DNA from: Actinoplanes subtropicus
GTDB lineage: Bacteria > Actinomycetota > Actinomycetes > Mycobacteriales > Micromonosporaceae
Assembly: GCF_000721705.1 (NCBI RefSeq)
Contig: NZ_JOJL01000002.1
Coordinates: forward strand, 62,001 to 126,000
DNA length: 64,000 nucleotides
Direction: 5' to 3'
Below, piece by piece: positions 9,158-17,453 of the stretch (within the stretch, counting starts at the first letter, position 1; each line of letters starts with the position of its first letter). Below the pieces are notes generated by a model. That model was not told the DNA's origin. It searched no databases and worked only from the letters and a program-made list of their open reading frames with translations. Both the position numbers and the translations under genes were made by a program.

Positions 9158-10363
9158 ATGAGCGGCGTGGCCGGGCCGGTAGCGGGGCCACCGAAGTGGT
9201 GGCCCTCCGGTCCGTTGTGGGACTGGCTCGGGGTCACCACGGCGACGCTGCTGATCCTGTTCGGTTCGCTGGGCGAGTCCTACCCCGGCAACCCGTCGCA
9301 CGCCCTTCCGCCCGGTGCCCACCCACCGCCCTGGCCCGCCTACCTGCTGGTCACGGCGGCCGGGATAGCGCTGGCCTGGCGCCGGCGGTGGCCGCCGGCG
9401 GTGCTCGCGCTCACGGTCGCGCTGACCTCGGCGTACTCCATGCTGGGTTTTGTCTACGGCGCCGCGCTGATCGCGCCCACGATCGCCCTCTATTCGGTGG
9501 TCGTGGCGGGCGGCCTCCGCCGGGCGGTGCTGCCGGCCGTCGTCACGATCGTCGTGCTCACCCTGGCCGGCGGCATCCTGGGGCCGTACCGGTCGTTCGG
9601 CGGCGCGGCGACCGTCGCGCCGTTCGAGCTGCTCGTCGCGGTGGGGCTGGGGCTGGCGGCGGCGAACCGCAAGGCGTACCTGGCCGAGGCGCACGACCGG
9701 GCCCGGGAGGCCGAGCGCGGCCGCGAGGAGGAGGCCCGCCGCCGGGTCGACGCGGAGCGGCTGCGCATCGCCCGCGAGCTGCACGACGTGGTGGCCCACA
9801 CGATGGCGACGATCAGCGTGCAGGCCGCGGCGGCCGCGCACGTGCTGACGGACCCGCCCAGGGAGGCCGCCGAGGCGATCGCCGCGATCCGGACCGCGAG
9901 CAAGGACGGGCTGCGCGAGCTGCGCACGATCCTCAACGTGCTGCGCCAGGCCGACGACCGGGACCCGGTCCACCCGACGCCCGGGCTCGACGACCTGGAC
10001 GTGCTGGTCGGCACGGTCCGGCGGGCGGGCGTGCCGGTTACCCTCTCGGCGCCCGTGCCGGCGCCGCCCCGAGCCGCGGCGGTGGATGTGGCGGCGTACC
10101 GGATCATCCAGGAGTCCCTGACCAACGTGCTGCGCCACGCCGGGCCGGCCACGGCGGCCGTGACACTCGCGGTCGAGGACGGCCACCTGGTCATCGACGT
10201 GGTCGACACCGGCGTGGGGGTGGCCGGCCGGCCGACCGGGCACGGGCTGAACGGCATGCGGGAACGCGCCGGCTCGATCGGCGGCACCTTTCACGCCGGA
10301 CCGGGCGCCCAGGGCGGCTTCGCCGTCCACGCGACCCTCCCGCTCGACGGGCCGGTTTCATGA
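9158..10363 (+). CDS. Sensor histidine kinase, HisKA_3/DesK type
   Basis: A 401-residue kinase. The N-terminal 170 residues hold about five hydrophobic membrane segments joined by short loops, followed by a charged coiled coil (AHDRAREAERGREEEARRR). The dimerisation/phosphoacceptor helix LRIARELHDVVAHTMA carries the His near residue 208. The C-terminal HATPase domain shows ITN (IIQESLTNVLRHAG), DTGVGV and GLNGMRERAGSIGG. It lacks a large extracellular sensor, so it probably senses membrane state or a membrane-embedded ligand. It overlaps the response regulator gene by an ATGA junction, so the two are translationally coupled. A palindrome about 60 bases upstream suggests autoregulation. Confidence 0.93.
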   Translation: MSGVAGPVAGPPKWWPSGPLWDWLGVTTATLLILFGSLGESYPGNPSHALPPGAHPPPWPAYLLVTAAGIALAWRRRWPPAVLALTVALTSAYSMLGFVYGAALIAPTIALYSVVVAGGLRRAVLPAVVTIVVLTLAGGILGPYRSFGGAATVAPFELLVAVGLGLAAANRKAYLAEAHDRAREAERGREEEARRRVDAERLRIARELHDVVAHTMATISVQAAAAAHVLTDPPREAAEAIAAIRTASKDGLRELRTILNVLRQADDRDPVHPTPGLDDLDVLVGTVRRAGVPVTLSAPVPAPPRAAAVDVAAYRIIQESLTNVLRHAGPATAAVTLAVEDGHLVIDVVDTGVGVAGRPTGHGLNGMRERAGSIGGTFHAGPGAQGGFAVHATLPLDGPVS

Positions 10364-11031
10364 TCCGGGTGGTGCTCGCCGACGACCAGGCGCTGATCCG
10401 GGCCGGTTTCCGGGTGCTGCTGACCGGCGTCGACGGCATCGAGGTGGTCGGCGAGGCGGCCGACGGGGCGCAGGCCGTGCGGGTCGCCCGGGACAGCCGC
10501 GCCGACGTCGTGCTGATGGACATCCGGATGCCCGGCGTGGACGGCCTGGAGGCGACCCGGCGCATCGGCGCGGACGAGGATCTGGCCGGCGTGCGGGTGC
10601 TCGTGCTGACCACGTACGAGTCGGACGAGTACGTCTACCAGGCCCTGCAGTACGGCGCGAGCGGCTTCCTGGTGAAGGACATCGAGCCCGGCGACCTGGT
10701 GCACGCCATCCGGGTCGTCGCGCGCGGCGACGCGCTGCTCTCGCCCGGCATCACCCGCCGCCTGATCGCCGATCTGGTCCGGCGTCCCCGGCCGAACACC
10801 ACCAAGCCGCAGGCGCTGGCCGCCCTCACCGAGCGGGAGCGCGACGTCCTGGCCCGGGTCGCCGGCGGCCTCTCCAACGACGAGATCGCCGCCCTGCTGC
10901 ACCTCAGCCCGCTCACCGTGAAGACCCACGTCAGCCGGATGATGTCGAAGCTGGCGGTGCGTGACCGGGCGCAGTTGGTCGTGCTGGCGTACGAGAGCGG
11001 GCTGGTGATCCCCGGTACTCCCGCGGAGTGA
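10360..11031 (+). CDS. LuxR/NarL-family response regulator
   Basis: A 223-residue two-domain regulator starting at ATG 10360, whose start overlaps the kinase stop (ATGA). The receiver domain shows the acidic pair LADDQ, phospho-acceptor VLMDIRMPG (Asp near residue 54) and VKDIEPGD (Lys near 105). The C-terminal GerE/LuxR helix-turn-helix is LTERERDVLARVAGGLSNDE...LSPLTVKTHVSRMM. It is phosphorylated by the adjacent kinase and binds DNA as a dimer. The palindrome ACTCCCGCGGAGT covers its own last codons and lies upstream of the MmpL gene, suggesting it activates or represses that transporter. Confidence 0.95.
   Translation: MIRVVLADDQALIRAGFRVLLTGVDGIEVVGEAADGAQAVRVARDSRADVVLMDIRMPGVDGLEATRRIGADEDLAGVRVLVLTTYESDEYVYQALQYGASGFLVKDIEPGDLVHAIRVVARGDALLSPGITRRLIADLVRRPRPNTTKPQALAALTERERDVLARVAGGLSNDEIAALLHLSPLTVKTHVSRMMSKLAVRDRAQLVVLAYESGLVIPGTPAE
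11017..11029. promoter_or_regulatory. Palindromic operator upstream of MmpL gene
   Basis: ACTCCCGCGGAGT is a perfect palindrome (arms ACTCC / GGAGT, 3-base centre). With the preceding T it matches the operator at 9083 except for one spacer base. It sits at the 3' end of the response regulator gene, 83 bases before the MmpL start. Confidence 0.6.
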
Positions 11032-11111
11032 CATCCCCCGCGGTAGGCGCCGCCGCAAGTGCCTTCCGCAGCCGGACTCGGGTGGCGCACCCCGGGCGCG
11101 ACGCTACCGCC

Positions 11112-13217
11112 ATGAGACAGCTTGCCAGCTTCTGTCACCGACGGCGACGCCTCGTCGTCGTGCTCTGGATCGTCGGCGCCGCCCTGGTCATGACGATCGG
11201 ATTCCGGTACGCGGCGCCCGCCGACAACGACTTCACCGGCGGCTCGAGCGATTCCGGGCAGGCCCAGCGGATCCTCGACCGGCACTTCCCCGACCAGCGC
11301 GGCGACTCCCTCGTCCTGGCGGTCCGGGCGGACGCCGGGGTCCGCGACGCCCCCGGCCTCGACGCGCTGCTCGCCCGCGTCGCCGCCACCCCCGGCCTGC
11401 ACGTCTCCGGCCGGCTGCAGGCCTCGCCCGACGGGCGGACCGGCTTCGTCGGCATCAACTCGGACCAGTCGCGGATCTCCACGGCCACCGCCCAGGGACT
11501 GATCGACGCCGCGCACGCCGCGAGCGGCAACGGCGTCACGTTCGCGTTCGACGGCGGGTCGGTGCTCGCCGCCGAGGTCCCGTACGGCGGGCCGACCGAG
11601 GGCTTCGGCGTGCTCGCCGCGATGGTCGTCCTGCTGGTCAGCTTCGGGTCGTTGCTGGCCATGGGCCTGCCGCTGATCACCGGGCTGATCGGGATCGGCA
11701 CCGGCCTCGCCCTCATCGACCTGCTCGGCCACCTGCTGCCGGCGCCGTCCTTCACGCCCATCGTCTCCGCCCTCATCGGGCTCGGGGTGGGCGTCGACTA
11801 CGCGCTGTTCATCGTCACCCGGTACCGCGAGGCGCTGCACGACGGCGAGGACCCGCACGCGGCCACGGTCACCGCGCTCGCCACCGCCGGCCGGTCGGTG
11901 CTGTTCGCCGGCAGCACGGTCGTCATCGCGATGCTCGGCCTGCTCGTCATGCGGCAGCAACTGCTGAACGCGACCGCGGTCGCCGCCTCGGTCACCGTCC
12001 TGATGACCATGATCACGGCGATCACGCTGCTGCCCGCGCTGCTCGGCTTCGCCGGTCGTAACATCGACCGGCTGCGCGTGCCGTACCTGGGCCGCACCGC
12101 CACCCGCAGCCCACTCGCCGAACGCTGGGCCGGCGTCATGCAGCGCCGCCCGGTCGTCGCGCTGGTCGCCGGCGCCGCGGTGATGCTCACGCTGGCCGCG
12201 CCCGCGCTGTCGATGCGGCTGAGCTTCGAGGACTCCAGCACCGCACCGCACTCCACGATGGCCTACCGGGCCCACGAGATGCTGGCCGACGGCTTCGGCG
12301 CCGGCTACGACGCGCCACTGGTCTTCGTCTCCTCATCCGGTACGGCGAACCTGGCGCAGGTCGCCGACGCGGTACGGGCCACCCCCGGCGTGGCGACCGT
12401 GACCCCGCCGCGCACCAGCCCCGACGGCGCCGCGCAACTGTTCGTGGCCTACCCGGCGACCGGCACCCAGGACGCGGCCACCCCGGCCCTCGTCCACCAT
12501 CTCCGGGACAGCGTGGTCCCGGCCGGCGTGTACATCGGCGGCCCCAACGCGGGCACCATCGACTTCGCCGACGCCGTCGCGAGCCGCCTGCCCTGGCTCG
12601 TCGCGGTGGTCGTCGGCCTGTCGCTGATCGTCCTGCTCGCGCTGGTCCGCTCGGTCGTGATCGCGGTCAAGGCGGCCGTGATGACCCTGCTCTCCACGCT
12701 CGCCGCGTACGGCGTGCTCACCGCCGTCGTCCAGTGGGGCTGGCTCGGCCACCTGCTCGGCTTCCCGGCGGCCATGCCGATCACCACCTGGGTGCCGCTG
12801 TTCATCTTCCCGATCCTCTTCGGCCTCTCCACCGACTACGAGGTCTTCCTCATCTCCCGCATCCGCGAGGAGTACGACGCCGGCGCCGACACCCGCGAGG
12901 CGGTGGCCCGCGGCCTGTCCCACACCGCCCGGGTCATCACCGCGGCGGCCGCCATCATGGTCCTGGTCTTCGCGACCGTCCTGCTCGCCGGCGACATCGC
13001 GGTCAAGCAGTTCGGCCTCGGCCTGGCCACCGCCGTCCTGCTGGACGCCACGGTGGTCCGCCTGGTCCTCGTCCCGTCCCTGATGGAGATCCTCGGGCCA
13101 GCCAACTGGTGGCTCCCCGGCTGGCTGGCCCGCCTGCTGCCCACCACCGAGCCCCACCCGGCCTCGGCCACCTCGCCGTCCGCCGCACTCGCCGGTGATC
13201 GACCATCCGCCGGATAG
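11112..13217 (+). CDS. MmpL/RND-family membrane transporter
   Basis: A 701-residue protein from ATG 11112 (MRQLASFCHRRRRLVVVLW). The in-frame ATG region 84 bases earlier lies in the promoter and is not used here. Layout is that of MmpL: one N-terminal membrane helix, an extracytoplasmic domain (PADNDFTGGSSDSGQAQRIL), five helices around residues 165-330, a second extracytoplasmic loop and a final helix bundle. Conserved segments are GLGVGVDYALFIVTRYRE and LFGLSTDYEVFLISRIREEYD, with the Asp-Tyr pairs of the proton relay. Family members export lipids, lipopeptides or drugs using proton motive force. Linkage to the kinase/regulator pair and the shared palindrome suggest inducible export. The last codons (GDRPSAG) are formed by the first copy of a tandem repeat. 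Confidence 0.93.
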   Translation: MRQLASFCHRRRRLVVVLWIVGAALVMTIGFRYAAPADNDFTGGSSDSGQAQRILDRHFPDQRGDSLVLAVRADAGVRDAPGLDALLARVAATPGLHVSGRLQASPDGRTGFVGINSDQSRISTATAQGLIDAAHAASGNGVTFAFDGGSVLAAEVPYGGPTEGFGVLAAMVVLLVSFGSLLAMGLPLITGLIGIGTGLALIDLLGHLLPAPSFTPIVSALIGLGVGVDYALFIVTRYREALHDGEDPHAATVTALATAGRSVLFAGSTVVIAMLGLLVMRQQLLNATAVAASVTVLMTMITAITLLPALLGFAGRNIDRLRVPYLGRTATRSPLAERWAGVMQRRPVVALVAGAAVMLTLAAPALSMRLSFEDSSTAPHSTMAYRAHEMLADGFGAGYDAPLVFVSSSGTANLAQVADAVRATPGVATVTPPRTSPDGAAQLFVAYPATGTQDAATPALVHHLRDSVVPAGVYIGGPNAGTIDFADAVASRLPWLVAVVVGLSLIVLLALVRSVVIAVKAAVMTLLSTLAAYGVLTAVVQWGWLGHLLGFPAAMPITTWVPLFIFPILFGLSTDYEVFLISRIREEYDAGADTREAVARGLSHTARVITAAAAIMVLVFATVLLAGDIAVKQFGLGLATAVLLDATVVRLVLVPSLMEILGPANWWLPGWLARLLPTTEPHPASATSPSAALAGDRPSAG

Positions 13218-13332
13218 ACCGTGCGGCTGGTGATCGACCATCGGCCGGACAGACCGTGCCGCTGGTGATCGACCATCCGCCGGACAGACCGTGCCGCTGG
13301 TGATCGACCATCCGCCGGACAGACCGTGCGCT
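13194..13332. repeat. Four tandem copies of a 35-base repeat
   Basis: Unit begins GGTGATCGACCATCCGCCGG and is 35 bases long. Copies are 13194-13228, 13229-13263, 13264-13298 and 13299-13332; the last lacks one base and the others differ by one or two substitutions. The array lies between the convergent MmpL and GGDEF genes, and the first copy supplies the MmpL stop codon. No internal hairpin is obvious. There are no spacers between copies, so it is not a CRISPR array. Confidence 0.9.
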
Positions 13333-13348
13333 GGTGGCGGCGTCCTCG

Positions 13349-14926
13349 TCAGTCGGCGAAACCCGCCACCACCCGGTCGCGGCCGGCTCGCTTCGCCGCG
13401 TACATGTTTTCGTCGGCGGCGGCCAGCAACTCGCCGGCCGACATCCGGCCGTCGGCGTCCGTCGCCACCCCGATGCTCGCCGTCACCCGGTGGGCGCCGG
13501 TCAGCTCGGCCCAATCCATCGCGCGGATCCGGCTCGACAGGTCGGCGCAGCGTACGGCCGCCGCCTCCGCCCCCGTCCCGGGCAGCAGCAGCACGAACTC
13601 CTCGCCGCCCAGGCGCGCCGCGCACTCGGCGCCGCTCACCGCGCCGGCCAGCGTGCTGCCCAGCTCGCGGAGCACCATGTCCCCGACGGCGTGCGAGAAC
13701 GTGTCGTTGATCGTCTTGAAGTGGTCGAGGTCGACGATGGCCACGGACAGCGGCTCGCCGGTGCGCTGCGCGTCCGCCACCATCGCGGCCAGGCGCTCGT
13801 CGATGTGCCGGCGGTTGAACAGGCCGGTGAGCGCGTCCCGGTGGGCGATCTCGCGCAGGCCTGCCGACACCCGGCGCGCCTCGTCGGCCTCGTAGACCGC
13901 GTGCAGCGCGTACGCCCGGGCCTCCCGCTGCGCCGAGTGCAGCGCCTCGCTGTCCTCGTGGAAGGCCCGATACTCCTCGTACGCCTCCCGGAATCGGCCG
14001 CCCGCCGCATGCCACTCGGCCCGCGCCTGCCGGGCCCGGGCCGCCACCGCGGCCAGCCCCCGCTCGCCGCACAGGCGGCTGACCTCGCCGAGGGTGGCGC
14101 CCGCCTCGTCGACCCGGCCGGTGGCGGCCTGGATCTCGGCGAGCGTCAGCAGGCACTCCGGCAGGCTGTCCCCCTCGCTGACCAGGGGACCGTCGGGGTC
14201 GCGCAGGACCGGCTCGAGGATGCGCTCGGCCTCGGCGTGCCGGCCCTGCGCCAGGCAGATGCGCGCCAGCGTGTCGAGGTAGAGGCCGTCCAGCTGGAGG
14301 CCGGCCTCGCTCGCCGTCCGGCGCATCTGCTCGGCGAGCCGGTTGGCGTTCTCGAACTCCTCGTTCTCGTACGCCGTGAAGGCCATGTTGTTCAGGATCG
14401 TCAGGGTCAGGCCGGCGTGGCCGATCGCGACGGCGATGTCCAGCGCCTCGGCGAACCGCCGCTCGGCCTCGGCGAAGCGGCCGTTGAGGTCGAGCAGGAG
14501 CGCCAGGGTGATGATCTGGCTGCACCGCAGCGGCGGCGACATCACGTCGGCGTGCCGCACGCCGGCGACCGCGTGGCCGAGCGCCTCCGCGGCGTCGCCG
14601 ATCCGGCGGAAGAAGATGGCCAGCAGCCGGTGACTGCGGGCGAGCAGGAAGGCGTCACCGTGCTCGGCGGCCCACTGGTTGATCCGCTTGGCGACCTGGC
14701 CCTGGGTGGCGACGTCGCCCCGGCGGCCGGCCACGTCGGCGCCGATCAGCTCGGCCCTGCGCACCAGATCCGGCCAGTCCCGCTCCCGCGCGTACAGCTC
14801 GATCAGCGCGGCCGGCGCCTCGACGGATTCGAAGTCGTCCGCGGTCCGCTGCTCCAGCTCCTCCAGCCGCGACCGGATGACCTCCCGGTCGTCGGAGGGT
14901 GACACGGCGGACTCCACGGACCTCAC
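13349..14926 (-). CDS. TPR-containing diguanylate cyclase (GGDEF)
   Basis: A 525-residue soluble protein. Residues 1-340 are tandem TPR-like helical hairpins (for example EAERRFAEALDIAVAIGHAG and EAERILEPVLRD). A short coiled coil follows, then a C-terminal GGDEF domain from about residue 370. The domain has DALTGLFNRRHIDERL, DLDHFKTINDTFSHAVGD, the active-site motif RLGGEEFVLLLP and the closing AADENMYAAKRAGRDRV. The intact GGEEF loop and substrate residues predict synthesis of cyclic di-GMP from two GTP. An RxxD inhibitory site five residues before the motif is not seen, so feedback inhibition may be absent. There is no membrane segment; the TPRs probably sense a protein partner. Convergent with the MmpL gene across the tandem repeat. 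Confidence 0.93.
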   Translation of the reverse strand: MRSVESAVSPSDDREVIRSRLEELEQRTADDFESVEAPAALIELYARERDWPDLVRRAELIGADVAGRRGDVATQGQVAKRINQWAAEHGDAFLLARSHRLLAIFFRRIGDAAEALGHAVAGVRHADVMSPPLRCSQIITLALLLDLNGRFAEAERRFAEALDIAVAIGHAGLTLTILNNMAFTAYENEEFENANRLAEQMRRTASEAGLQLDGLYLDTLARICLAQGRHAEAERILEPVLRDPDGPLVSEGDSLPECLLTLAEIQAATGRVDEAGATLGEVSRLCGERGLAAVAARARQARAEWHAAGGRFREAYEEYRAFHEDSEALHSAQREARAYALHAVYEADEARRVSAGLREIAHRDALTGLFNRRHIDERLAAMVADAQRTGEPLSVAIVDLDHFKTINDTFSHAVGDMVLRELGSTLAGAVSGAECAARLGGEEFVLLLPGTGAEAAAVRCADLSSRIRAMDWAELTGAHRVTASIGVATDADGRMSAGELLAAADENMYAAKRAGRDRVVAGFAD

Positions 14927-15059
14927 GTCGGCCAGCGACCCCGTTTCCTGAGCGTTCCGGACCTGCGGTTCAGACCCCTACAAGAGCCGAACCGTACTCT
15001 TCCAGGCCGGACGGGGCGATCACCTGTTCATGCCATGCGGGATCGGGTGTGCCGATGGC

Positions 15060-15190
15060 GCCCGTTCCCGGCGCTGGGTCGGAGCGCCGGGAACAGGCGG
15101 TGCGCGCGCCGCCGGAGATCGTCGGGAAGGTCGCCGTTCGCCGCCGCCACAGCGGTGTCGTCGCTTCCCTTCGCTCCGGCGTACACGTCG
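15060..15190 (-). ncRNA. Candidate small RNA between a kinase-type promoter copy and a hairpin
   Basis: A promoter-like element at 15194-15234, nearly identical to the one in front of the Ser/Thr kinase gene, points leftward. It is followed about 100 bases later by a perfect 11-base-stem hairpin (15064-15094). No convincing ORF lies between; the only ATG frame is rich in rare CGA and CAC codons. A transcript of roughly 120-130 bases ending at the hairpin is inferred. Alternatively the promoter copy is the relic of a lost gene. Confidence 0.3.
15064..15094 (-). terminator. Perfect 11-base inverted repeat
   Basis: GTTCCCGGCGC and GCGCCGGGAAC separated by 9 bases. It is placed between the end of the Ser/Thr kinase gene and the start of the GGDEF gene, both leftward. 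Likely a terminator for transcripts entering from the right; an operator role is possible. Confidence 0.6.
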
Positions 15191-15193
15191 CAT

Positions 15194-15234
15194 GGAAGAG
15201 AGCGTGCCGCCGCCGCATCCCGTTACACCCGGCG
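15194..15234 (-). promoter_or_regulatory. Promoter-like element, copy 1
   Basis: Read leftward it is CGCCGGGTGTAACGGG, then a GC-rich stretch, then GGCACGCTCTCTTCC. The same elements in the same order occur at 16755-16792 ahead of the kinase gene. TGTAACG resembles an ECF-sigma -35 element. No coding start follows closely. Confidence 0.4.
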
Positions 15235-15268
15235 GCGACTTCCGGCCGAGAATCTTTCCAGCGCGGAT

Positions 15269-16717
15269 TCACCCGGCATGAAGCGCCCCCGCGATCGCGT
15301 CGAGGTCCGGCAACGCGACGCCGCCGAGTTCGTCCTCGTCGCGCAGCTCGCTCACCCGGTCCCGGAAGTCGTCGAACCGCTCGGCCGCCTGGTCGGTGTT
15401 GCCGTTGTCGAGCTGCCGGGCGACGCCCTCGAGGTCGTGCAGCAGCGCCTTGGCGACCTTGGGCCGCAGGGTGCCGGCGTCGGCCTCGCGCTGGAGGATC
15501 GCGGCGAGGCCGGCGAGCCGGTCCATCGCGGTGCCGGGCCGCGGCGCCGGGCTCGCGGCGGTCGGCGCGGCACTCGAGCCGGTTCCCGCCGGATCGGACG
15601 CCGGGTCGGACGGCGGCTCGGTCGACGGCTCGGCCGGGGGCGCCGCGACGGCGATCCCGGCATCCGGGGGCGATGCCGCCGGCGCCGGCGTCCCGCGGCC
15701 CGTGACCAGGGTGAATACCAGGGCCGTCGCGAGTACGGCGGCGACGACGCCCCCGGCCACCAGCACGGTCGTCCGGTCGAGCGGCCACCGCCGGTGCCGG
15801 CCGGTCACCGCCGGAAGCGGCCTGGTCGGCGAGACCACGGCGGCTGTGCCGCTACCGGCGCCTGGTCCTCTGGACGGCGCGGAGAACGCCGTCGGGGCGC
15901 CGAGCGCTCGCAACCGGTCCCGGGCGGCCCAGGCCGACTCCGGCCGGTCGGCGGCGTGCTTCTCGAGCAGCTCGTCCACCAGCCGGTGCAGGTCGGGCGG
16001 CAGGTCGGCGCGGAAGGCCCGCAGCGGCACCGGCGGTTCGCTCAGGTGCAGCTCGAGCACGTCGATCGGGTGGCTCGCGACGAACGGCGGGGCGCCGGCC
16101 AGCATCGCGTACAGCACGCAGCCCACCGCGTACAGGTCGGCGCGGCCGTCGACCGGGTCGCCGGCCGCCTGCTCGGGCGCCATGTACTGGCAGGTCCCCA
16201 CCACCAGGTCGGCGCCGGTCAGCGCCGTCTCGCCGGCGGCCCGGTCGAGCAGCGCGACGCCGAAGTCGCAGACCTTCACCACGCCCGCCGCGTCGACCAG
16301 GATGTTCGACGGCTTGATGTCCCGGTGCACGACGCCGGCCGCGTGCGCGGCGCCCAGCGCGTCACAGACCTGGGCGGCGATCGACACCGCCCGCTCGACC
16401 GGCAGCCGCCCCTGCCGGGCGATGATCTCGGCCAGGCTCCGGCCGTCCACCAGCTCCATGACCAGGTACGCGGCGTCGTCGGCGACGTCCACGTCGTACA
16501 TCCCGACGATGTTGTCGTGGTCGAGCCGGGCCACCGACCGCGCCTCGCGCCGCAGCCGTTCCAGGGCCGCCGGGTCGGCCCGCGACCGGGCGTCGAGGAT
16601 CTTCACCGCCGCGTTGCGTTCCAGCCGGGTGTCGCATGCCTCCCACACGGTCGCGGTGGCGCCGTGACCCAGCGGCCGCTGGAGGTGGTAGCGCCCGCCC
16701 AACACGTGATCCGACAT
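15269..16717 (-). CDS. Eukaryotic-type Ser/Thr protein kinase, membrane anchored
   Basis: A 482-residue kinase. I start it at ATG 16717 ([17 protein letters not shown]) after a GAAGGGAC ribosome site rather than 12 codons upstream. The kinase domain spans residues 9-265: glycine loop [10 protein letters not shown], catalytic Lys in [17 protein letters not shown] (VCDFGVAL) and YMAPEQ. All key residues are present, so it should be active. A linker rich in Ala, Pro and Ser leads to one membrane helix near residue 320 ([18 protein letters not shown]). A Pro/Ala/Ser-rich extracytoplasmic stalk and a small helical C-terminal domain ([20 protein letters not shown]...) resembling FIVAR-like modules follow. 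No PASTA repeats. A promoter-like element lies 38 bases upstream, directly after the preceding regulator gene. Targets are unknown. Confidence 0.93.
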   Translation of the reverse strand: MSDHVLGGRYHLQRPLGHGATATVWEACDTRLERNAAVKILDARSRADPAALERLRREARSVARLDHDNIVGMYDVDVADDAAYLVMELVDGRSLAEIIARQGRLPVERAVSIAAQVCDALGAAHAAGVVHRDIKPSNILVDAAGVVKVCDFGVALLDRAAGETALTGADLVVGTCQYMAPEQAAGDPVDGRADLYAVGCVLYAMLAGAPPFVASHPIDVLELHLSEPPVPLRAFRADLPPDLHRLVDELLEKHAADRPESAWAARDRLRALGAPTAFSAPSRGPGAGSGTAAVVSPTRPLPAVTGRHRRWPLDRTTVLVAGGVVAAVLATALVFTLVTGRGTPAPAASPPDAGIAVAAPPAEPSTEPPSDPASDPAGTGSSAAPTAASPAPRPGTAMDRLAGLAAILQREADAGTLRPKVAKALLHDLEGVARQLDNGNTDQAAERFDDFRDRVSELRDEDELGGVALPDLDAIAGALHAG

Positions 16718-16754
16718 GCCGTTGTCCCTTCTGTCCGGCCGGAGAAGCCGCACG

Positions 16755-16792
16755 GGAAGAGCGTGCCCCGCCCCCTCACCGTTACACCGGCG
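16755..16792 (-). promoter_or_regulatory. Promoter-like element, copy 2 (kinase gene)
   Basis: Read leftward: CGCCGGTGTAACGGTG, a G-rich spacer, GGCACGCTCTTCCC. It is 38 bases before the kinase ATG and immediately after the stop of the response regulator gene. TGTAACG may be an ECF-sigma -35 element; the start site would fall near CTCTTCC. Confidence 0.45.
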
Positions 16793-16793
16793 C

Positions 16794-17453
16794 TCACGAA
16801 GGGGTGATGAGGCGGGTCTCGTACGCGACGACGACGGCCTGCACGCGGTCGCGGAGCCCGAGCTTGGCCAGCACCCGGGCGACGTGCGTCTTGACCGTCG
16901 CCTCGGACAGGAAGAGGCGGCCGGCGATCTCGACGTTGCTCAGCCCCTGCGCCACCAGGGTCAGGACCTCACGCTCGCGCGGCGTCAGCGCGGCCAGGTC
17001 GCGGTGCAGCGGCGACGCCGGCGGCTCGGGCGTGGTGAAGCGCTCGACGAGGCGGCGGGTGATGCTCGGCGCCAGCAGCGCGTCGCCGTCGCGGACGATC
17101 CGGACCGCGGCGACCAGGTACTCGGGGGTGACGTCCTTGAGCAGGAAGCCGCTGGCGCCCAGGCCGAGGGCCGCGTACACGTAGTTGTCCAGGTCGAAGG
17201 TGGTCAGCATGATCACGCGCGGCGGTTCCTCGCCGGCCAGGATGCGGCGGGCCGCCTCGATCCCGTCCATGGCCGGCATGCGGATGTCCATCAGCACCAC
17301 GTCGGGCCCGGTGCGCCGGACCGCCTCGACCGCCTCGGCGCCGGTCTCCGCCTCGGCGACCACGTCGATGCCGTCCGCCATGAGGATCATCCGGAATCCG
17401 GCCCGGACCAGCGCCTGGTCGTCGGCGATCACGACACGCAGCGGCTGGGTCAT
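16794..17453 (-). CDS. LuxR/NarL-family response regulator
   Basis: A 219-residue regulator (MTQPLRVVIADDQALVRAG). The receiver domain shows DDQ, phospho-acceptor VLMDIRMPAMDG near residue 56 and LLKDVTPEY near 107. The C-terminal HTH is LTPREREVLTLVAQGLSN...LSEATVKTHVARVLAKLG. It overlaps the kinase gene by ATGA and is its cognate partner. The divergent ABC exporter genes 90 bases beyond the kinase start are probable targets, as in many kinase/regulator/ABC sets. Confidence 0.95.
   Translation of the reverse strand: MTQPLRVVIADDQALVRAGFRMILMADGIDVVAEAETGAEAVEAVRRTGPDVVLMDIRMPAMDGIEAARRILAGEEPPRVIMLTTFDLDNYVYAALGLGASGFLLKDVTPEYLVAAVRIVRDGDALLAPSITRRLVERFTTPEPPASPLHRDLAALTPREREVLTLVAQGLSNVEIAGRLFLSEATVKTHVARVLAKLGLRDRVQAVVVAYETRLITPS

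Noticed and set aside
13194..13332. CRISPR array
   Set aside because: The four copies are directly adjacent without unique spacers, and no cas genes are present.
15030..15281. Short plus-strand ORF over the candidate small RNA
   Set aside because: Composition dominated by Arg, Pro and Gly with no start context; it is antisense to the proposed leftward promoter and hairpin.
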